Source of the DNA: Cohnella silvisoli
Lineage (GTDB): Bacteria; Bacillota; Bacilli; Paenibacillales; Paenibacillaceae
DNA length: 64,000 nt
Assembly: GCF_021190915.1 (NCBI RefSeq)
Contig: NZ_JAIOAP010000017.1
Span: 1 to 64,000 of the forward strand
Reading direction: 5' to 3'
The translations under genes were made by a program, and so were the position numbers. Positions 26,181 through 34,772 of this stretch are shown piece by piece (position 1 is the first letter of the stretch; each line of letters begins with the position of its first letter). A model generated the notes under the pieces. That model ran no database searches. It saw only the letters and a program-made list of their open reading frames with translations, and was not told the DNA's origin.

Positions 26181-27125
26181 TCATAGGTATCGGGCCAACA
26201 ACTCGTTGAGCCTCCTTCGTATCGCATCCTTCAATTCTGCCGGCCCCTCCAAAATGGCCTCGTCCCCTAGTCCGATGAAAAACTCCGTATAAAAAGGTAT
26301 GTCGCCGCGGGACACGTCTTTGTCGATCGCGCCGCTTCCGTCTTCACGCACATGCAGCATTGGAGCAAGCCACAGCTCGGCTTCGCAACGCTGGACGCCG
26401 GATCGGCTCAGCTCCACGCGAAGGCGAATAGGCTCCCTCGGCTCTGCAGCCCCCCGCCTGCTGAGGCTAACGTCTCCCAGGTCGAGCGGTTCTGTTCCGG
26501 ACATGTCGTACGCCGCCTCACGAATCCGGTCGCACCGAAACACGCGGAAGCCTTGGCGCAGAAAGCAGTAGGCCGTACAATACCAAAAACCGTTGTTCGC
26601 GTAAATGCAGACCGGCTGAATCCGGCGGCTGCCTGCCTCCTTCTCCTTTGACTCGTATTCGACGGCCAGCACCTTCCGATGTACGGCCGCATCAAGAAGA
26701 ATGGCTAAACAGGGAGCATCGCCGCGCCTTGTCGGCGTAATGAAATCGACTCGGTCCTTCATGCCGTCGATCCGGTCCCGGACATCACCAGGCATATGAA
26801 GGTAGAACTTGCTCAACGCCGAGGCGGACTCCGCTTCGAATGGCAGCGAGGAATAATGGCGCAGGGCGTGCACGGCAAAGAACATCGCCACGGCCTCTTC
26901 CTCCGTGAACGCGATTGGTGGCAGCACCCTCTCCCTTACTACCTGATAGCCCCCATGCGGACCTACTTCCGAGTAGAGCGGCACACCCAACTCGCTCAGT
27001 TCCTGCAAATCCCTTAAAATCGTGCGCGTTGAGACGCCGAATTCGTCGGCAAGTTCTTGAACCTTGAACCGCCGCTTTCGGTTGACGGTCATCATCAGTT
27101 CCATCAATCTTTTGGACTTGGGCAT
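26181..27125 (-). CDS. YafY-type HTH/WYL regulator
   Basis: 314 residues. A DeoR-like helix-turn-helix (RFKVQELADEFGVSTRTILRDLQELSELGVP, about 19-49) with GGYQV wing is followed by a WYL domain (residues about 135-220, VEYESKEKEAG ... WYCTAYCFLRQGFRVFRCDRI). WYL domains sense nucleic acid or small ligands. It is divergent from an MFS transporter gene 110 bases away and probably controls it. Confidence 0.88.
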   Translation of the reverse strand: MPKSKRLMELMMTVNRKRRFKVQELADEFGVSTRTILRDLQELSELGVPLYSEVGPHGGYQVVRERVLPPIAFTEEEAVAMFFAVHALRHYSSLPFEAESASALSKFYLHMPGDVRDRIDGMKDRVDFITPTRRGDAPCLAILLDAAVHRKVLAVEYESKEKEAGSRRIQPVCIYANNGFWYCTAYCFLRQGFRVFRCDRIREAAYDMSGTEPLDLGDVSLSRRGAAEPREPIRLRVELSRSGVQRCEAELWLAPMLHVREDGSGAIDKDVSRGDIPFYTEFFIGLGDEAILEGPAELKDAIRRRLNELLARYL

Positions 27126-27235
27126 CCTGAGCAGCCCCTTTTTTTATGAATAAACGAGTTTATGACAGAATGTGTCACCATTATACCTTACGATAGAAAA
27201 CGCAAGCAATACTAAACCATTAGGAGTGATCGACC

Positions 27236-28423
27236 ATGCGTAAATATACCGCCCTGTTTTTCTTCATCATGTTTATGATCGGAACCGATACGTTTCTTAT
27301 CTCGCCAATGCTCCCCACTCTTCAGACGCAATTCGGCGTATCGACGGGAATCGCAGGATGGATGCTTGGCGCCTACACACTAGGCTCTGCCGTATTCGCC
27401 TTGATCGCCGGGCCTCTGTCCGACGGCTGGAACAGAAGAACCGTTCTGCTGTGCGGTTTACTCGGATTCTCCGTCTCGACAATTCTTTGCGGCTTTGCGG
27501 ACAGCTTCTGGACGATGTGTCTATTCCGCCTCCTTGCCGGTATCAGCGCAGCGTTCACGGCCCCCCAAGTATGGGCTTCCATCCCAGCAGTCATACCAGC
27601 GTCCAGCATATCGAAGACGATGGGCATCGCCTTTGCTGGACTTGCCGCTGCCCAGGCGCTGGGAGTGCCAATCGGAAGCTGGCTCGCGACCGCCCATTGG
27701 TCGGTTCCGTTCTGGACAATCGGAATCGCTTCGTTGCTGTTAGCTGCCGTCGCCTTTTACTTGCTGCCCGATATAAAACCTAATGCGCGCAAGGAAGATC
27801 GGAAGTCGATTCTCGGCCGGTATGTCCCGCTGATCACGAGCGGCAAGGCAAGGAGCGGCTTCTTTGCCTACCTTCTCCTTCACTTAGGGAGCGGTACCTC
27901 ATTTGCGTTCGCCGGCAAGTGGATGTTCGATCGCTTCGGTCTTCCGATCGGACAAATCGGCACTGTGATGATGTTCCTCGGATTCGGTATATTGCTGGGA
28001 AGCACGATAAGCGCTTATGCGGCTCGGAAGCTAGGCCATGCGAGCGCGGTCGCGGCTGGAATGGTGCTGCTCACGGCTCTATACGCGATTATGCCTCATC
28101 TGCCGAGCCTCACAGCCGTGACGATCGCTTATCTGATCATTTTCGCGACGCTCGGGATTATATTCCCGATTGTCATGGGGGCGCTCACCTCGCTGAACGC
28201 CTCCATCCGGGGAACGATCTCCAGCCTGGCCAACTCGACGATGAACGGCGCTAACACACTTGGCGCATGGTTTGCCGGCCTGCTTTATGTCCAGTTCGGC
28301 GGATATTCGTCGATCGGCATTTTCTCGGCGGTCTGCTTGGCGCTCTCGCTCGGGACTTTCCTATTCGGCGGCGTCCTTGGGAGGAAATCGGAGCGAATAA
28401 GCCCGGAATCGGCATCCGCTTAA
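27236..28423 (+). CDS. MFS transporter (DHA1 family)
   Basis: 395 residues, about 12 membrane helices, with loop motif GPLSDGWNRRTVL (about residues 59-71) of drug:proton antiporters. The last helices and basic tail are complete. It starts at ATG 27236 behind TAGGAG. The divergent YafY-type gene is its likely regulator. Substrate not predictable; AraJ/arabinose-type and drug exporters share this form. Confidence 0.87.
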   Translation: MRKYTALFFFIMFMIGTDTFLISPMLPTLQTQFGVSTGIAGWMLGAYTLGSAVFALIAGPLSDGWNRRTVLLCGLLGFSVSTILCGFADSFWTMCLFRLLAGISAAFTAPQVWASIPAVIPASSISKTMGIAFAGLAAAQALGVPIGSWLATAHWSVPFWTIGIASLLLAAVAFYLLPDIKPNARKEDRKSILGRYVPLITSGKARSGFFAYLLLHLGSGTSFAFAGKWMFDRFGLPIGQIGTVMMFLGFGILLGSTISAYAARKLGHASAVAAGMVLLTALYAIMPHLPSLTAVTIAYLIIFATLGIIFPIVMGALTSLNASIRGTISSLANSTMNGANTLGAWFAGLLYVQFGGYSSIGIFSAVCLALSLGTFLFGGVLGRKSERISPESASA

Positions 28424-28527
28424 TAACGCATTGCGCGAACTGCCGCCATTTAACATTACACTTACTCCCGAGGTTATGTTTTAATAAATGTAGCCAATAT
28501 AAATCCAGAGTAAAGGAGATCTGACCA

Positions 28528-28932
28528 ATGGAAATCTCTTCTTTCTTGTTTCCCAAAGCCAAAGTTGCTTATATCACCACCTCCATGTCTATGCAGGAAG
28601 CTATGGAACATCTGGAACATCACCAATACTCGGCAATCCCCATTATTGACAGTGAAGGGAAATATGTAGGGACCCTATCGGAAGGCGATCTGTTGTGGAA
28701 GCTGAAAAATACACCCGGCCTTAATTTTGACAATATGAATCAAGTCCCCGTAACCGAATTCAAAAAACGCATCCGTAACGAATGCGTTTCGATTAATGCG
28801 CAGATGGATGACATGCTGGCACTGGCCGCCGATCAAAATTTCGTACCTGTCGTAAACGATGATCTTGTTTTCATCGGAATTATTCGCCGTAAAGATATTA
28901 TTGAATATTACACTAGAAATATAACCGATTAA
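28528..28932 (+). CDS. CBS-pair domain protein
   Basis: 134 residues made of two CBS motifs: TTSMSMQEAMEHLEHHQYSAIPIIDSEGKYVGTLSEGDLL (about 15-54), and CVSINAQMDDMLALAADQNFVPVVNDDLVFIGIIRRKDII (about 85-124). A stand-alone CBS pair binds adenine nucleotides and usually acts as an energy sensor for a partner protein. ATG 28528 follows AAAGGAG. The neighbours do not suggest a partner. Confidence 0.9.
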   Translation: MEISSFLFPKAKVAYITTSMSMQEAMEHLEHHQYSAIPIIDSEGKYVGTLSEGDLLWKLKNTPGLNFDNMNQVPVTEFKKRIRNECVSINAQMDDMLALAADQNFVPVVNDDLVFIGIIRRKDIIEYYTRNITD

Positions 28933-28942
28933 CAGCGCTGCT

Positions 28943-29512
28943 TTATATCTTTTGATAATGCAATCCAACAACGCCATTTTTATATATTTTGCTGTTATTC
29001 AATTGCAGCGAGAACTTTGTTCCAACATCGGTAAACAGCTTTTCGCCTTGACCAGCGACTACGGGATGAACGAATAACCAAAGTTCATCAAAAAGAGAGT
29101 TTTGTAAAAATAACTGCCAAGTTTTCACTCCGCTCTCAACGGAGATGTTTTTTCCTTCACTATTCTTGAGATTTTCAATTTCTCGGACAAAAGAATCGCT
29201 ATCATCCATTAACAGCTGCTGCGAATTATTCCAAACCAGATTATTAATTTTCGAACGAGAAATAACAACTTTTTTCATTGCGTTTATTCTTTGGGCAACA
29301 GAGCGTTCGAGCGCGGAATTCGATGACTTTTCCGCGCTTTGCCAATACTCAGCCATGGAAAGGTAGGTATTGCCTCCTACCACAATCGTATCGACACTAT
29401 TGTAAGATTCAAGCGCATCTTCTACAATTTCATCGCTTAATGTCATCCATTGATCCACATCCGAAACAACGCCATCAAGTGATATTTGCATGTACAAAAT
29501 GACTTTTCTCAT
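28943..29512 (-). CDS. Dihydrofolate-reductase-fold protein (RibD C-terminal-like)
   Basis: 189 residues from ATG 29512 behind AAGGAG; an upstream in-frame ATG would lack a ribosome site. The fold is that of the DHFR/RibD reductase superfamily: MRKVILYMQISLDGVV start, TIVVGGNTYLSMAEYW in the middle, ELWLFVHPVVAGQGEKLF near the end. Such YyaP/YwjB-type proteins probably reduce a pterin- or flavin-like compound. No folate or riboflavin gene is adjacent. Confidence 0.85.
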   Translation of the reverse strand: MRKVILYMQISLDGVVSDVDQWMTLSDEIVEDALESYNSVDTIVVGGNTYLSMAEYWQSAEKSSNSALERSVAQRINAMKKVVISRSKINNLVWNNSQQLLMDDSDSFVREIENLKNSEGKNISVESGVKTWQLFLQNSLFDELWLFVHPVVAGQGEKLFTDVGTKFSLQLNNSKIYKNGVVGLHYQKI

Positions 29513-29569
29513 TATCAAGCTCCTTCCTTTTCTCGGAAACAATTCAATTCTATCAAACAAAATTGCACA

Positions 29570-30037
29570 TTACGACGTTGCAGCAAAATTCCGGTTCTCA
29601 CGTTCACTGCCGAATTTGAATACAAGAATACCACCCACTATGACCAATACGCCTATTAATTGGTTGTAGGTAAAGGGGATCTTGTCCAGACCAAACCAGC
29701 CAAGCGAGTCCCATAATAAAGCAAAGCCGAGCTGCGATGTCAGAACGATTGAGACTGCATATGTTGGTCCAAGCAGCCTGACCCCTTGTACCAAGCAAAT
29801 GACTACCCCTACTCCAATCAAACCGCTGAATGAATACCAAGGCTGCATATTATGCAAGGGTAACATTCGTTTGCCTTCAAAGATGAGTCCGAAAGTCAAT
29901 GATGCTGCGAATCCCATACCCAATACCAAGGCGGTTGTTGCCCATGATCCCATGCGTTCATTCACCTTGCGATTGAATATATTTTGCAAGCCGACCAGTG
30001 AGCCAGAGATAAGCGCCAATAATAGTCCCGCAATCAT
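29570..30037 (-). CDS. DMT transporter, YdcZ (DUF606) half-size type
   Basis: 155 residues, five membrane helices, GLLLALISGSLVGLQNIFNRKVNERMGSW at the N-terminus and LIGVLVIVGGILVFKFG near the end, typical of YdcZ-like small permeases that work as pairs. It follows the Crp/Fnr-like gene by 12 bases. A second YdcZ-type gene lies upstream of that regulator, so the two may form a heterodimer. Confidence 0.85.
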   Translation of the reverse strand: MIAGLLLALISGSLVGLQNIFNRKVNERMGSWATTALVLGMGFAASLTFGLIFEGKRMLPLHNMQPWYSFSGLIGVGVVICLVQGVRLLGPTYAVSIVLTSQLGFALLWDSLGWFGLDKIPFTYNQLIGVLVIVGGILVFKFGSERENRNFAATS

Positions 30038-30049
30038 AAACCTTCTCCC

Positions 30050-30724
30050 TTATTTGCCGATTTGATTATCATGACCTGCCAAAGCAATTAATCTTTCCCT
30101 GTCCGTAACAACGATGAACTCTTTATTGCGTTCAATCAGACCATCTATACAGAACTTATGGATGACCCGATTCAGATGTCTATAGCTGGTTCCGATTAAA
30201 TTCGCTGCATCCGTCAGACTTGACGTGCTTAGTTGAGAGACAGACAGCAGATAACTCGCCAATCTCACTTCCACCGGATACATCAAATTAAAGCTCAAGG
30301 AATTGGATTTAATAAAAAATTTTCGCGTAATGATTTCGAGTAAAAATTGCAACAGAGGGGAATGATCGCTGCCGTATTTCTTCAACCAACGATAATGAAC
30401 GCCGATCATACAGACAGACGATACCGCTTCAACCGTATTAATGAAGTCGATACCTCGTATATATTCGATTTCCCCAATCACTTCGAGCGGCGTTTTAAAA
30501 GAGATAACGAGTGTTCTGCCTTCTGCAGAAGTGTTATAGACTTTGATATTCCCCTTTACGAGCACGTACAGATATTCCGAAAGTCCCCCTTGGGAACTTA
30601 TGAGTTCCCCTTGGTCAAAGACGTATAGCGACAAATACGGTAAAAGCGGTTCATTAAATATGGATTCCAAGCGGTGAGTATGCAAATAATGGTTCAGTTG
30701 CTCACGATCTTGAAATTCTTTCAT
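30050..30724 (-). CDS. Crp/Fnr-family regulator
   Basis: 224 residues: a cyclic-nucleotide-binding-like barrel (residues about 20-130, GELISSQGGLSEYLYVLVKGNIKVY) and a C-terminal winged helix (SLTDAANLIGTSYRHLNRVIHKF, about 167-189). There is no N-terminal Cys cluster, so it is not an oxygen-sensing Fnr. Overall it resembles YeiL of E. coli. It sits between two YdcZ-type transporter genes and likely regulates them. Confidence 0.88.
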   Translation of the reverse strand: MKEFQDREQLNHYLHTHRLESIFNEPLLPYLSLYVFDQGELISSQGGLSEYLYVLVKGNIKVYNTSAEGRTLVISFKTPLEVIGEIEYIRGIDFINTVEAVSSVCMIGVHYRWLKKYGSDHSPLLQFLLEIITRKFFIKSNSLSFNLMYPVEVRLASYLLSVSQLSTSSLTDAANLIGTSYRHLNRVIHKFCIDGLIERNKEFIVVTDRERLIALAGHDNQIGK

Positions 30725-30778
30725 TACCCGGCTTCACCTCCACCCTTAATCCCTTCATTTTCCGTAATATTCGATTAA

Positions 30779-31204
30779 TCAAAATTTTAATATCAGCACA
30801 CCCGTAATCATCATTCCGATGCCGATGAACTGCGGAAGTCTCATCTTGCGCTTCGCCAAACCGAACCATCCGTTACTTTCGATTAACAAAGTCAGACAAA
30901 GCTGAGCGATCAGCACCGCGGATATCGTAAATGTAACACCGATTTGCTGAATAGCCGTAACATTACCGAAAATAATGACTGCCGCTAAAGCGCCCCCACT
31001 CAAATATAAAGGCTTCACTTGTTTATACCCTTGCCAATTTCCATCCCGGACAACAAGCAATATTAGCAAGGCCATAATGAATCCGGTTAATTGCGTAATC
31101 GTCGCTGCTTGCCAAGTGCCGATTCCCTGACTTATCCGCGAATTGGCTACCCCTTGCAATGTAATGAAGGCTCCGCCTAAGAAAGCAAATAAAATCCCTT
31201 TCAT
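30779..31204 (-). CDS. DMT transporter, YdcZ (DUF606) half-size type
   Basis: 141 residues, five membrane helices. MKGILFAFLGGAFITLQGVANSRISQGIGTWQAA matches the other YdcZ-type protein encoded at 29570-30037 in layout, with only moderate identity. First gene of the YdcZ-Crp-YdcZ unit. The substrate is unknown. Confidence 0.85.
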   Translation of the reverse strand: MKGILFAFLGGAFITLQGVANSRISQGIGTWQAATITQLTGFIMALLILLVVRDGNWQGYKQVKPLYLSGGALAAVIIFGNVTAIQQIGVTFTISAVLIAQLCLTLLIESNGWFGLAKRKMRLPQFIGIGMMITGVLILKF

Positions 31205-31252
31205 GTTTTCTCCATCCTTTAGTTTGGCTTAATCCCTATTAAAAGATAGGTA

Positions 31253-32557
31253 CTAGCACTTAGGGAAGGACAAATGTCCTCGCAGAAAAAGTCTTGCTAC
31301 GCGAAAGATCTCTAACAAGATCACATTCAAAGTGAGCCATACTCCGCCAAAAACATAACCGGCAGCCACATCGCTGGCATATTGAACGTTAAAGAATATT
31401 CGGCTTATCCCTACAAGAAGACACAAAATGATGACTAAACTAGTCGCCAAAACACGCGTCTTCAAATTTCCATAGTGCCTTACGAGTAAATAAGCCGCAA
31501 ACCCGCAAACCGTTAACGATAGTAAGGTTTGTTCGCTTGGAAAAGTGAATTCGGCAAGAATACCTGTCGGACCAGCCCGATGAAACAGTAAATGCAGCCC
31601 TTCGTTTAACGCTTCGCCACCGACATTAACAATTGCCATAAAAGTCAGTTCAAGCAAACGGTCTTTTCCTTTGAACCATATCCATACACAAGTGAATATA
31701 ATCAACGGCACAAAAACGTAATCAGTTCCTAGAAAGGCAAATCGATTCATCGGCCCCGACCAATTCGGATCAAAGATTTCATGAACGATATAGAAAGTAA
31801 CCTCATCGAATTGCGCAAATTCATGGGCTAAAAAATCTTGAATTAACCCTAGCATTAAAGAAAAGAACAGAATGAAACCCGCAAATGCGGTAATTACGAT
31901 AAATTTCACTCTTCCCATGGACCGATAACGAAGAAATGCTTTTTCCAACGTACTAAGCATTTGAATCTGGATACGGGCCTTATATTTTCGGAATAAATAT
32001 ATGCATAAATAAATAATGGCTGATAATATTCCCAAAATGATCATATACCGATTTATCGTATGATGATACCTCTCCCATTCGGGACCAAGCAACTTGCCAA
32101 ACGAAATGAAGAGGGTTACCCAAATGAAAGCTCCTGAATAGGCATAGACAGCATATTTTCGATAAGACAGCCGTGTCGTGCCGGAGAAAATACCAGTAAG
32201 ATGACGTACACCGGGGATAAAATAAGCAATGAGAAGCATTTTGTTGCCGTATCGTTGAAACCAGCGGGAAACACTGTTTAGTCTTTCCGGTCCGAAATGC
32301 ACTCGTGAACCGTATTTTTCAAAAAACGGATACCCTAGACGGTACCCAATACAGTAGGAAATCGTCATACCCAGGCATGCCCCTGATCCGGCCACAACGA
32401 TACATAGAAACCAATTCAGATTTCCTTCGAAAACGATCAAACCGGCATATGTCATGATGAATTCTCCAGGAAGAGGCAGAGCGATCAGTTCAAGCATCAG
32501 GGCGAGGAAAAGAACCCAATAACCGTATTGTTCCAATAAATTGGTAAAGAACCCCAA
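31253..32557 (-). CDS. DedA-PAP2 fusion membrane protein with altered catalytic residues
   Basis: About 434 residues from TTG 32557, seven bases behind AGGAGG (an ATG at 32590 precedes that site). The N-terminal half is a DedA/SNARE-associated domain (LIALPLPGEFIMTYAG; FIPGVRHLTGIFSGTTRLSYRKY), a family of lipid flippases. The C-terminal half is PAP2-like: HRAGPTG, FPSEQT and GISRIFFNVQYASDVAAG stand where active enzymes have RP, PSGH and SRxxxxxHxxxD. Both key His are Gln, so phosphatase activity is doubtful. It probably handles a membrane lipid. It ends 48 bases upstream of the YdcZ-type gene. Confidence 0.85.
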   Translation of the reverse strand: MGFFTNLLEQYGYWVLFLALMLELIALPLPGEFIMTYAGLIVFEGNLNWFLCIVVAGSGACLGMTISYCIGYRLGYPFFEKYGSRVHFGPERLNSVSRWFQRYGNKMLLIAYFIPGVRHLTGIFSGTTRLSYRKYAVYAYSGAFIWVTLFISFGKLLGPEWERYHHTINRYMIILGILSAIIYLCIYLFRKYKARIQIQMLSTLEKAFLRYRSMGRVKFIVITAFAGFILFFSLMLGLIQDFLAHEFAQFDEVTFYIVHEIFDPNWSGPMNRFAFLGTDYVFVPLIIFTCVWIWFKGKDRLLELTFMAIVNVGGEALNEGLHLLFHRAGPTGILAEFTFPSEQTLLSLTVCGFAAYLLVRHYGNLKTRVLATSLVIILCLLVGISRIFFNVQYASDVAAGYVFGGVWLTLNVILLEIFRVARLFLRGHLSFPKC

Positions 32558-32685
32558 ACTCGCACCTCCTAATCCGCTATGTGCATCCATCAGTCAACTG
32601 GGTAGCTTTTAATGTATTGTTTACCGAATTAGATACCTTACTCAAGAAAAAGCCTGATTTAACAAGCTTCTCTGTAACGGTGGTC

Positions 32686-32862
32686 CTAGAAACGTCCGCC
32701 TGCGGCGGAGCCCTTCGGCGAGATGCGTTCAATTTCCGCAAGATCGTCTTCAGTTAAGGAAATCTGCAGGGCGCCGATATTTTCCTGCACTCTTTCCAGC
32801 CTCTTCGTTCCCGGAATTGGGACGATATGGTCGCCCTGCGCCAACAGCCACGCCAGCCCCAA
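32686..32862 (-). pseudogene. Aldo/keto reductase C-terminal remnant
   Basis: The minus strand reads LGLAWLLAQGDHIVPIPGTK, then RLERVQENIGALQISL, then TEDDLAEIERI and a stop at 32686. That is the conserved last 60 residues of an aldo/keto reductase, including the NADP-binding IPGTKR. It begins abruptly six bases from the GNAT gene, with no start. The rest of the gene was deleted when that junction formed. Confidence 0.75.
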
Positions 32863-32867
32863 TCAAA

Positions 32868-33347
32868 TCAATCCTGTTCGCTTATTAATTCCTTTGTCAT
32901 AAATACACTATGTGGGTCCTCAATGTAGTCCGAAAATGGCCTACAAAATTGAAACCCCATACTTGCATATAGTCTTTTAGCTGGTTCGAAAGCATCCATT
33001 GAGCCCGTTTCCAAACTTAACCTCCGATAGCCGCGTCGCTTGGCTTCTTCTATTATGTGTTCAAGAAGTCGCTTAGCAACACCCTTTCTTAGATATGATG
33101 AAGAAGTCCGCATTGATTTTATCTCTCCATGTTGACCATCAAGCTCTTTAAGTGCCCCGCAACCAACTAATTCATCTCGTTCCCATACACTCCAGAATGT
33201 AATTTCTGGTTTTTTCAACCCCTCAAGATTCAGGGCATGTATACTTTCTGGCGGAGAATGTAGTGCCATACTCCGAAGATGTTCCCCCAATAATTCAGCC
33301 ACTACAGATCCTGTTAAATCATCTATTTTAATGTCCAAAATAATCAC
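32868..33347 (-). CDS. GNAT-family N-acetyltransferase
   Basis: 159 residues. The acetyl-CoA loop RTSSSYLRKGVAKRLLEHII (about 80-99) and LYASMGFQF near residue 125 are the standard GNAT signatures. The acceptor substrate is unknown. It lies directly against the aldo/keto reductase remnant, which suggests it arrived at a rearrangement point. Confidence 0.85.
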   Translation of the reverse strand: MIILDIKIDDLTGSVVAELLGEHLRSMALHSPPESIHALNLEGLKKPEITFWSVWERDELVGCGALKELDGQHGEIKSMRTSSSYLRKGVAKRLLEHIIEEAKRRGYRRLSLETGSMDAFEPAKRLYASMGFQFCRPFSDYIEDPHSVFMTKELISEQD

Positions 33348-33517
33348 TCCGCAGTCTCTATTTTATTAATCATTAGTATACGTTTATTATACCTTTTTCA
33401 ATATCCTGATTAAAACACAAATGACCCACAAATGGTCACTTTTCCAAAGTAACCTTCTTGTGAGTCTCTCATTCCACAAAAAGGTCGATTTCCTTCACGT
33501 TTATAGCGCCAAACCCA

Positions 33518-33560
33518 AAAGACGGTTTGCTTCCAGTTTAAACTGGGCAAAACCGTCTTT
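33518..33560. terminator. Long hairpin, probable terminator
   Basis: AAAGACGGTTTGC (33518-33530) and GCAAAACCGTCTTT (33547-33560) form a long stem; T-rich on the plus side. It lies between the GNAT gene and the small-protein gene at 33606-33734, and would end leftward transcripts from the latter. Confidence 0.6.
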
Positions 33561-33605
33561 GTCTTCTTATTATCAACGGATTGTCAAGGGTTTTCAATTT
33601 CAAAG

Positions 33606-33734
33606 TCAAAAAACATTTCCTAGGGTCCCTCGATTATACCATGGTGAGTTGTCTAGAAAAGCTCTACTGATAAGTATAAAAACCAACAGGATAAAAATAA
33701 CGAGTACGAGAAGAGCAACAATAGAGATACGCAT
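33606..33734 (-). CDS. 42-residue single-helix membrane protein
   Basis: Starts at ATG 33734, five bases behind GGCGGTGA, giving MRISIVALLVLVIFILLVFI and a polar tail (LDNSPWYNRGTLGNVF). One strong membrane helix. Size, ribosome-site style and place next to YjcZ-type genes suggest another sporulation-related small protein, but it lacks their Gly/Ala-rich head. Confidence 0.5.
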   Translation of the reverse strand: MRISIVALLVLVIFILLVFILISRAFLDNSPWYNRGTLGNVF

Positions 33735-33892
33735 AAAGTTCACCGCCTTAGCACAACCCCGGCTAGCCGTGTGGCTGGGCGGGGTTGTATGCATGTACAA
33801 GATTCTCCATCTTATTAACGAAGTTGGGGCGGCGGAGTATTACGGGGAAAAGAACTAGACGGGCACACAATAACCTTGGCGAGTGATACTTC

Positions 33893-34024
33893 TTAGTAAA
33901 TCCCGGTTCCGGCACGCAAGATGATGACCAACAAAATGAAAAGTACAAGTGCAAAAGCAGCTGCTTGCATACCGCCATAACCTGCACAAGAGCCAGCACC
34001 TACACCACCAACTGGATAACCCAT
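33893..34024 (-). CDS. YjcZ-family sporulation protein
   Basis: 43 residues from ATG 34024: a Gly-rich head (MGYPVGGVGAGSCAGYGG) followed by a membrane helix (AAAFALVLFILLVIIL) and RAGTGIY. This layout defines the YjcZ family of small spore-associated proteins in Bacilli. It is almost identical to the gene at 34539-34652 from SCAGYGGMQ onward, so the two are recent duplicates. Confidence 0.85.
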   Translation of the reverse strand: MGYPVGGVGAGSCAGYGGMQAAAFALVLFILLVIILRAGTGIY

Positions 34025-34268
34025 GGAATCACCACCAAATTTTTATTGTGACTGTTTATCACCCTTCTAGATTATGTATGGTTAATCATATTGTCAGTAC
34101 GTTCGCACAGATCCATCATAAATACGCATATGCACATATTGTGCTTTCTGATGGGTACTTGCCAAGATTTGTTTACGCTAGGTATTTACACTGTCCCATA
34201 TAGTCATCCATACATAAGCTAACCGTGTGATGAATTGATCACAAATAAACAATTCGGTGGTGAATTCT

Positions 34269-34391
34269 TTGAGCGGAGTTGTTGGCGGATATGGCTGCGG
34301 AAGTTGCGCCGGATACGGCGGCATGCAAGCTGCTGCATTTGTACTAGTTCTCTTCATACTCTTGGTAATAATCCTAAGAGCTGGCTATTAA
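34269..34391 (+). CDS. YjcZ-family sporulation protein (plus strand)
   Basis: 40 residues from TTG 34269, six bases behind GGTGGTGA. MSGVVGGYGCGSCAGYGGMQ then AAAFVLVLFILLVIILRAGY and stop. It is the third YjcZ copy within 800 bases and the only one on this strand. A terminator follows at 34409-34438. It was likely missed by automatic calling because of its TTG start. Confidence 0.8.
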   Translation: MSGVVGGYGCGSCAGYGGMQAAAFVLVLFILLVIILRAGY

Positions 34392-34408
34392 TTAAATAGA
34401 GTTTGACC

Positions 34409-34438
34409 CGCGATGCAATAAGCATCACGGTTTTTTTT
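34409..34438 (+). terminator. Terminator of the plus-strand YjcZ gene
   Basis: CCGCGATGC and GCATCACGG arms with an AATAA loop, followed by a run of eight T. Confidence 0.85.
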
Positions 34439-34503
34439 AGGTAATAAAGATCTCTTCTCTTCAATTTGATGAATGCCTCGGTAGTTGTTTTTGCACGTAA
34501 AAA

Positions 34504-34527
34504 CCACCATGCCCGAGAGCATGGTGG
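34504..34527 (-). terminator. Terminator of the minus-strand YjcZ gene
   Basis: CCACCATGC (34504-34512) and GCATGGTGG (34519-34527) form a 9-bp stem followed on the minus strand by TTTTT, 11 bases after the gene ends. Confidence 0.85.
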
Positions 34528-34538
34528 CCCTACGATTA

Positions 34539-34652
34539 TTAGTAAATCCCTGTTCCGGCGCGTAAGATGATAACCAACAGAATGAAAAGTACAAGTACAA
34601 AAGCAGCTGCTTGCATACCGCCATAACCTGCACACGATCCACCGTAACCCAT
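34539..34652 (-). CDS. YjcZ-family sporulation protein
   Basis: 37 residues from ATG 34652, five bases behind GGTGGTGA. MGYGGSCAGYGGMQ, a membrane helix, and RAGTGIY. Nearly identical to the copy at 33893-34024 apart from the shorter head. Probably spore-coat or forespore-membrane associated, by family. Confidence 0.85.
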   Translation of the reverse strand: MGYGGSCAGYGGMQAAAFVLVLFILLVIILRAGTGIY

Positions 34653-34772
34653 CGCAATCACCACCTGATTCCTTAATCTGTGATTGTTTATCACCCTGTT
34701 AAAATATGCTGAGATACTTATCCTGTCAGTGCATTCGCACAGAAGCAATAAATTTCCGCACGGATCAGAAAT

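Noticed and set aside
33421..33858. 145-codon plus-strand frame near the YjcZ genes
   Set aside because: Overlaps a hairpin and the better supported minus-strand small gene, with no ribosome site.
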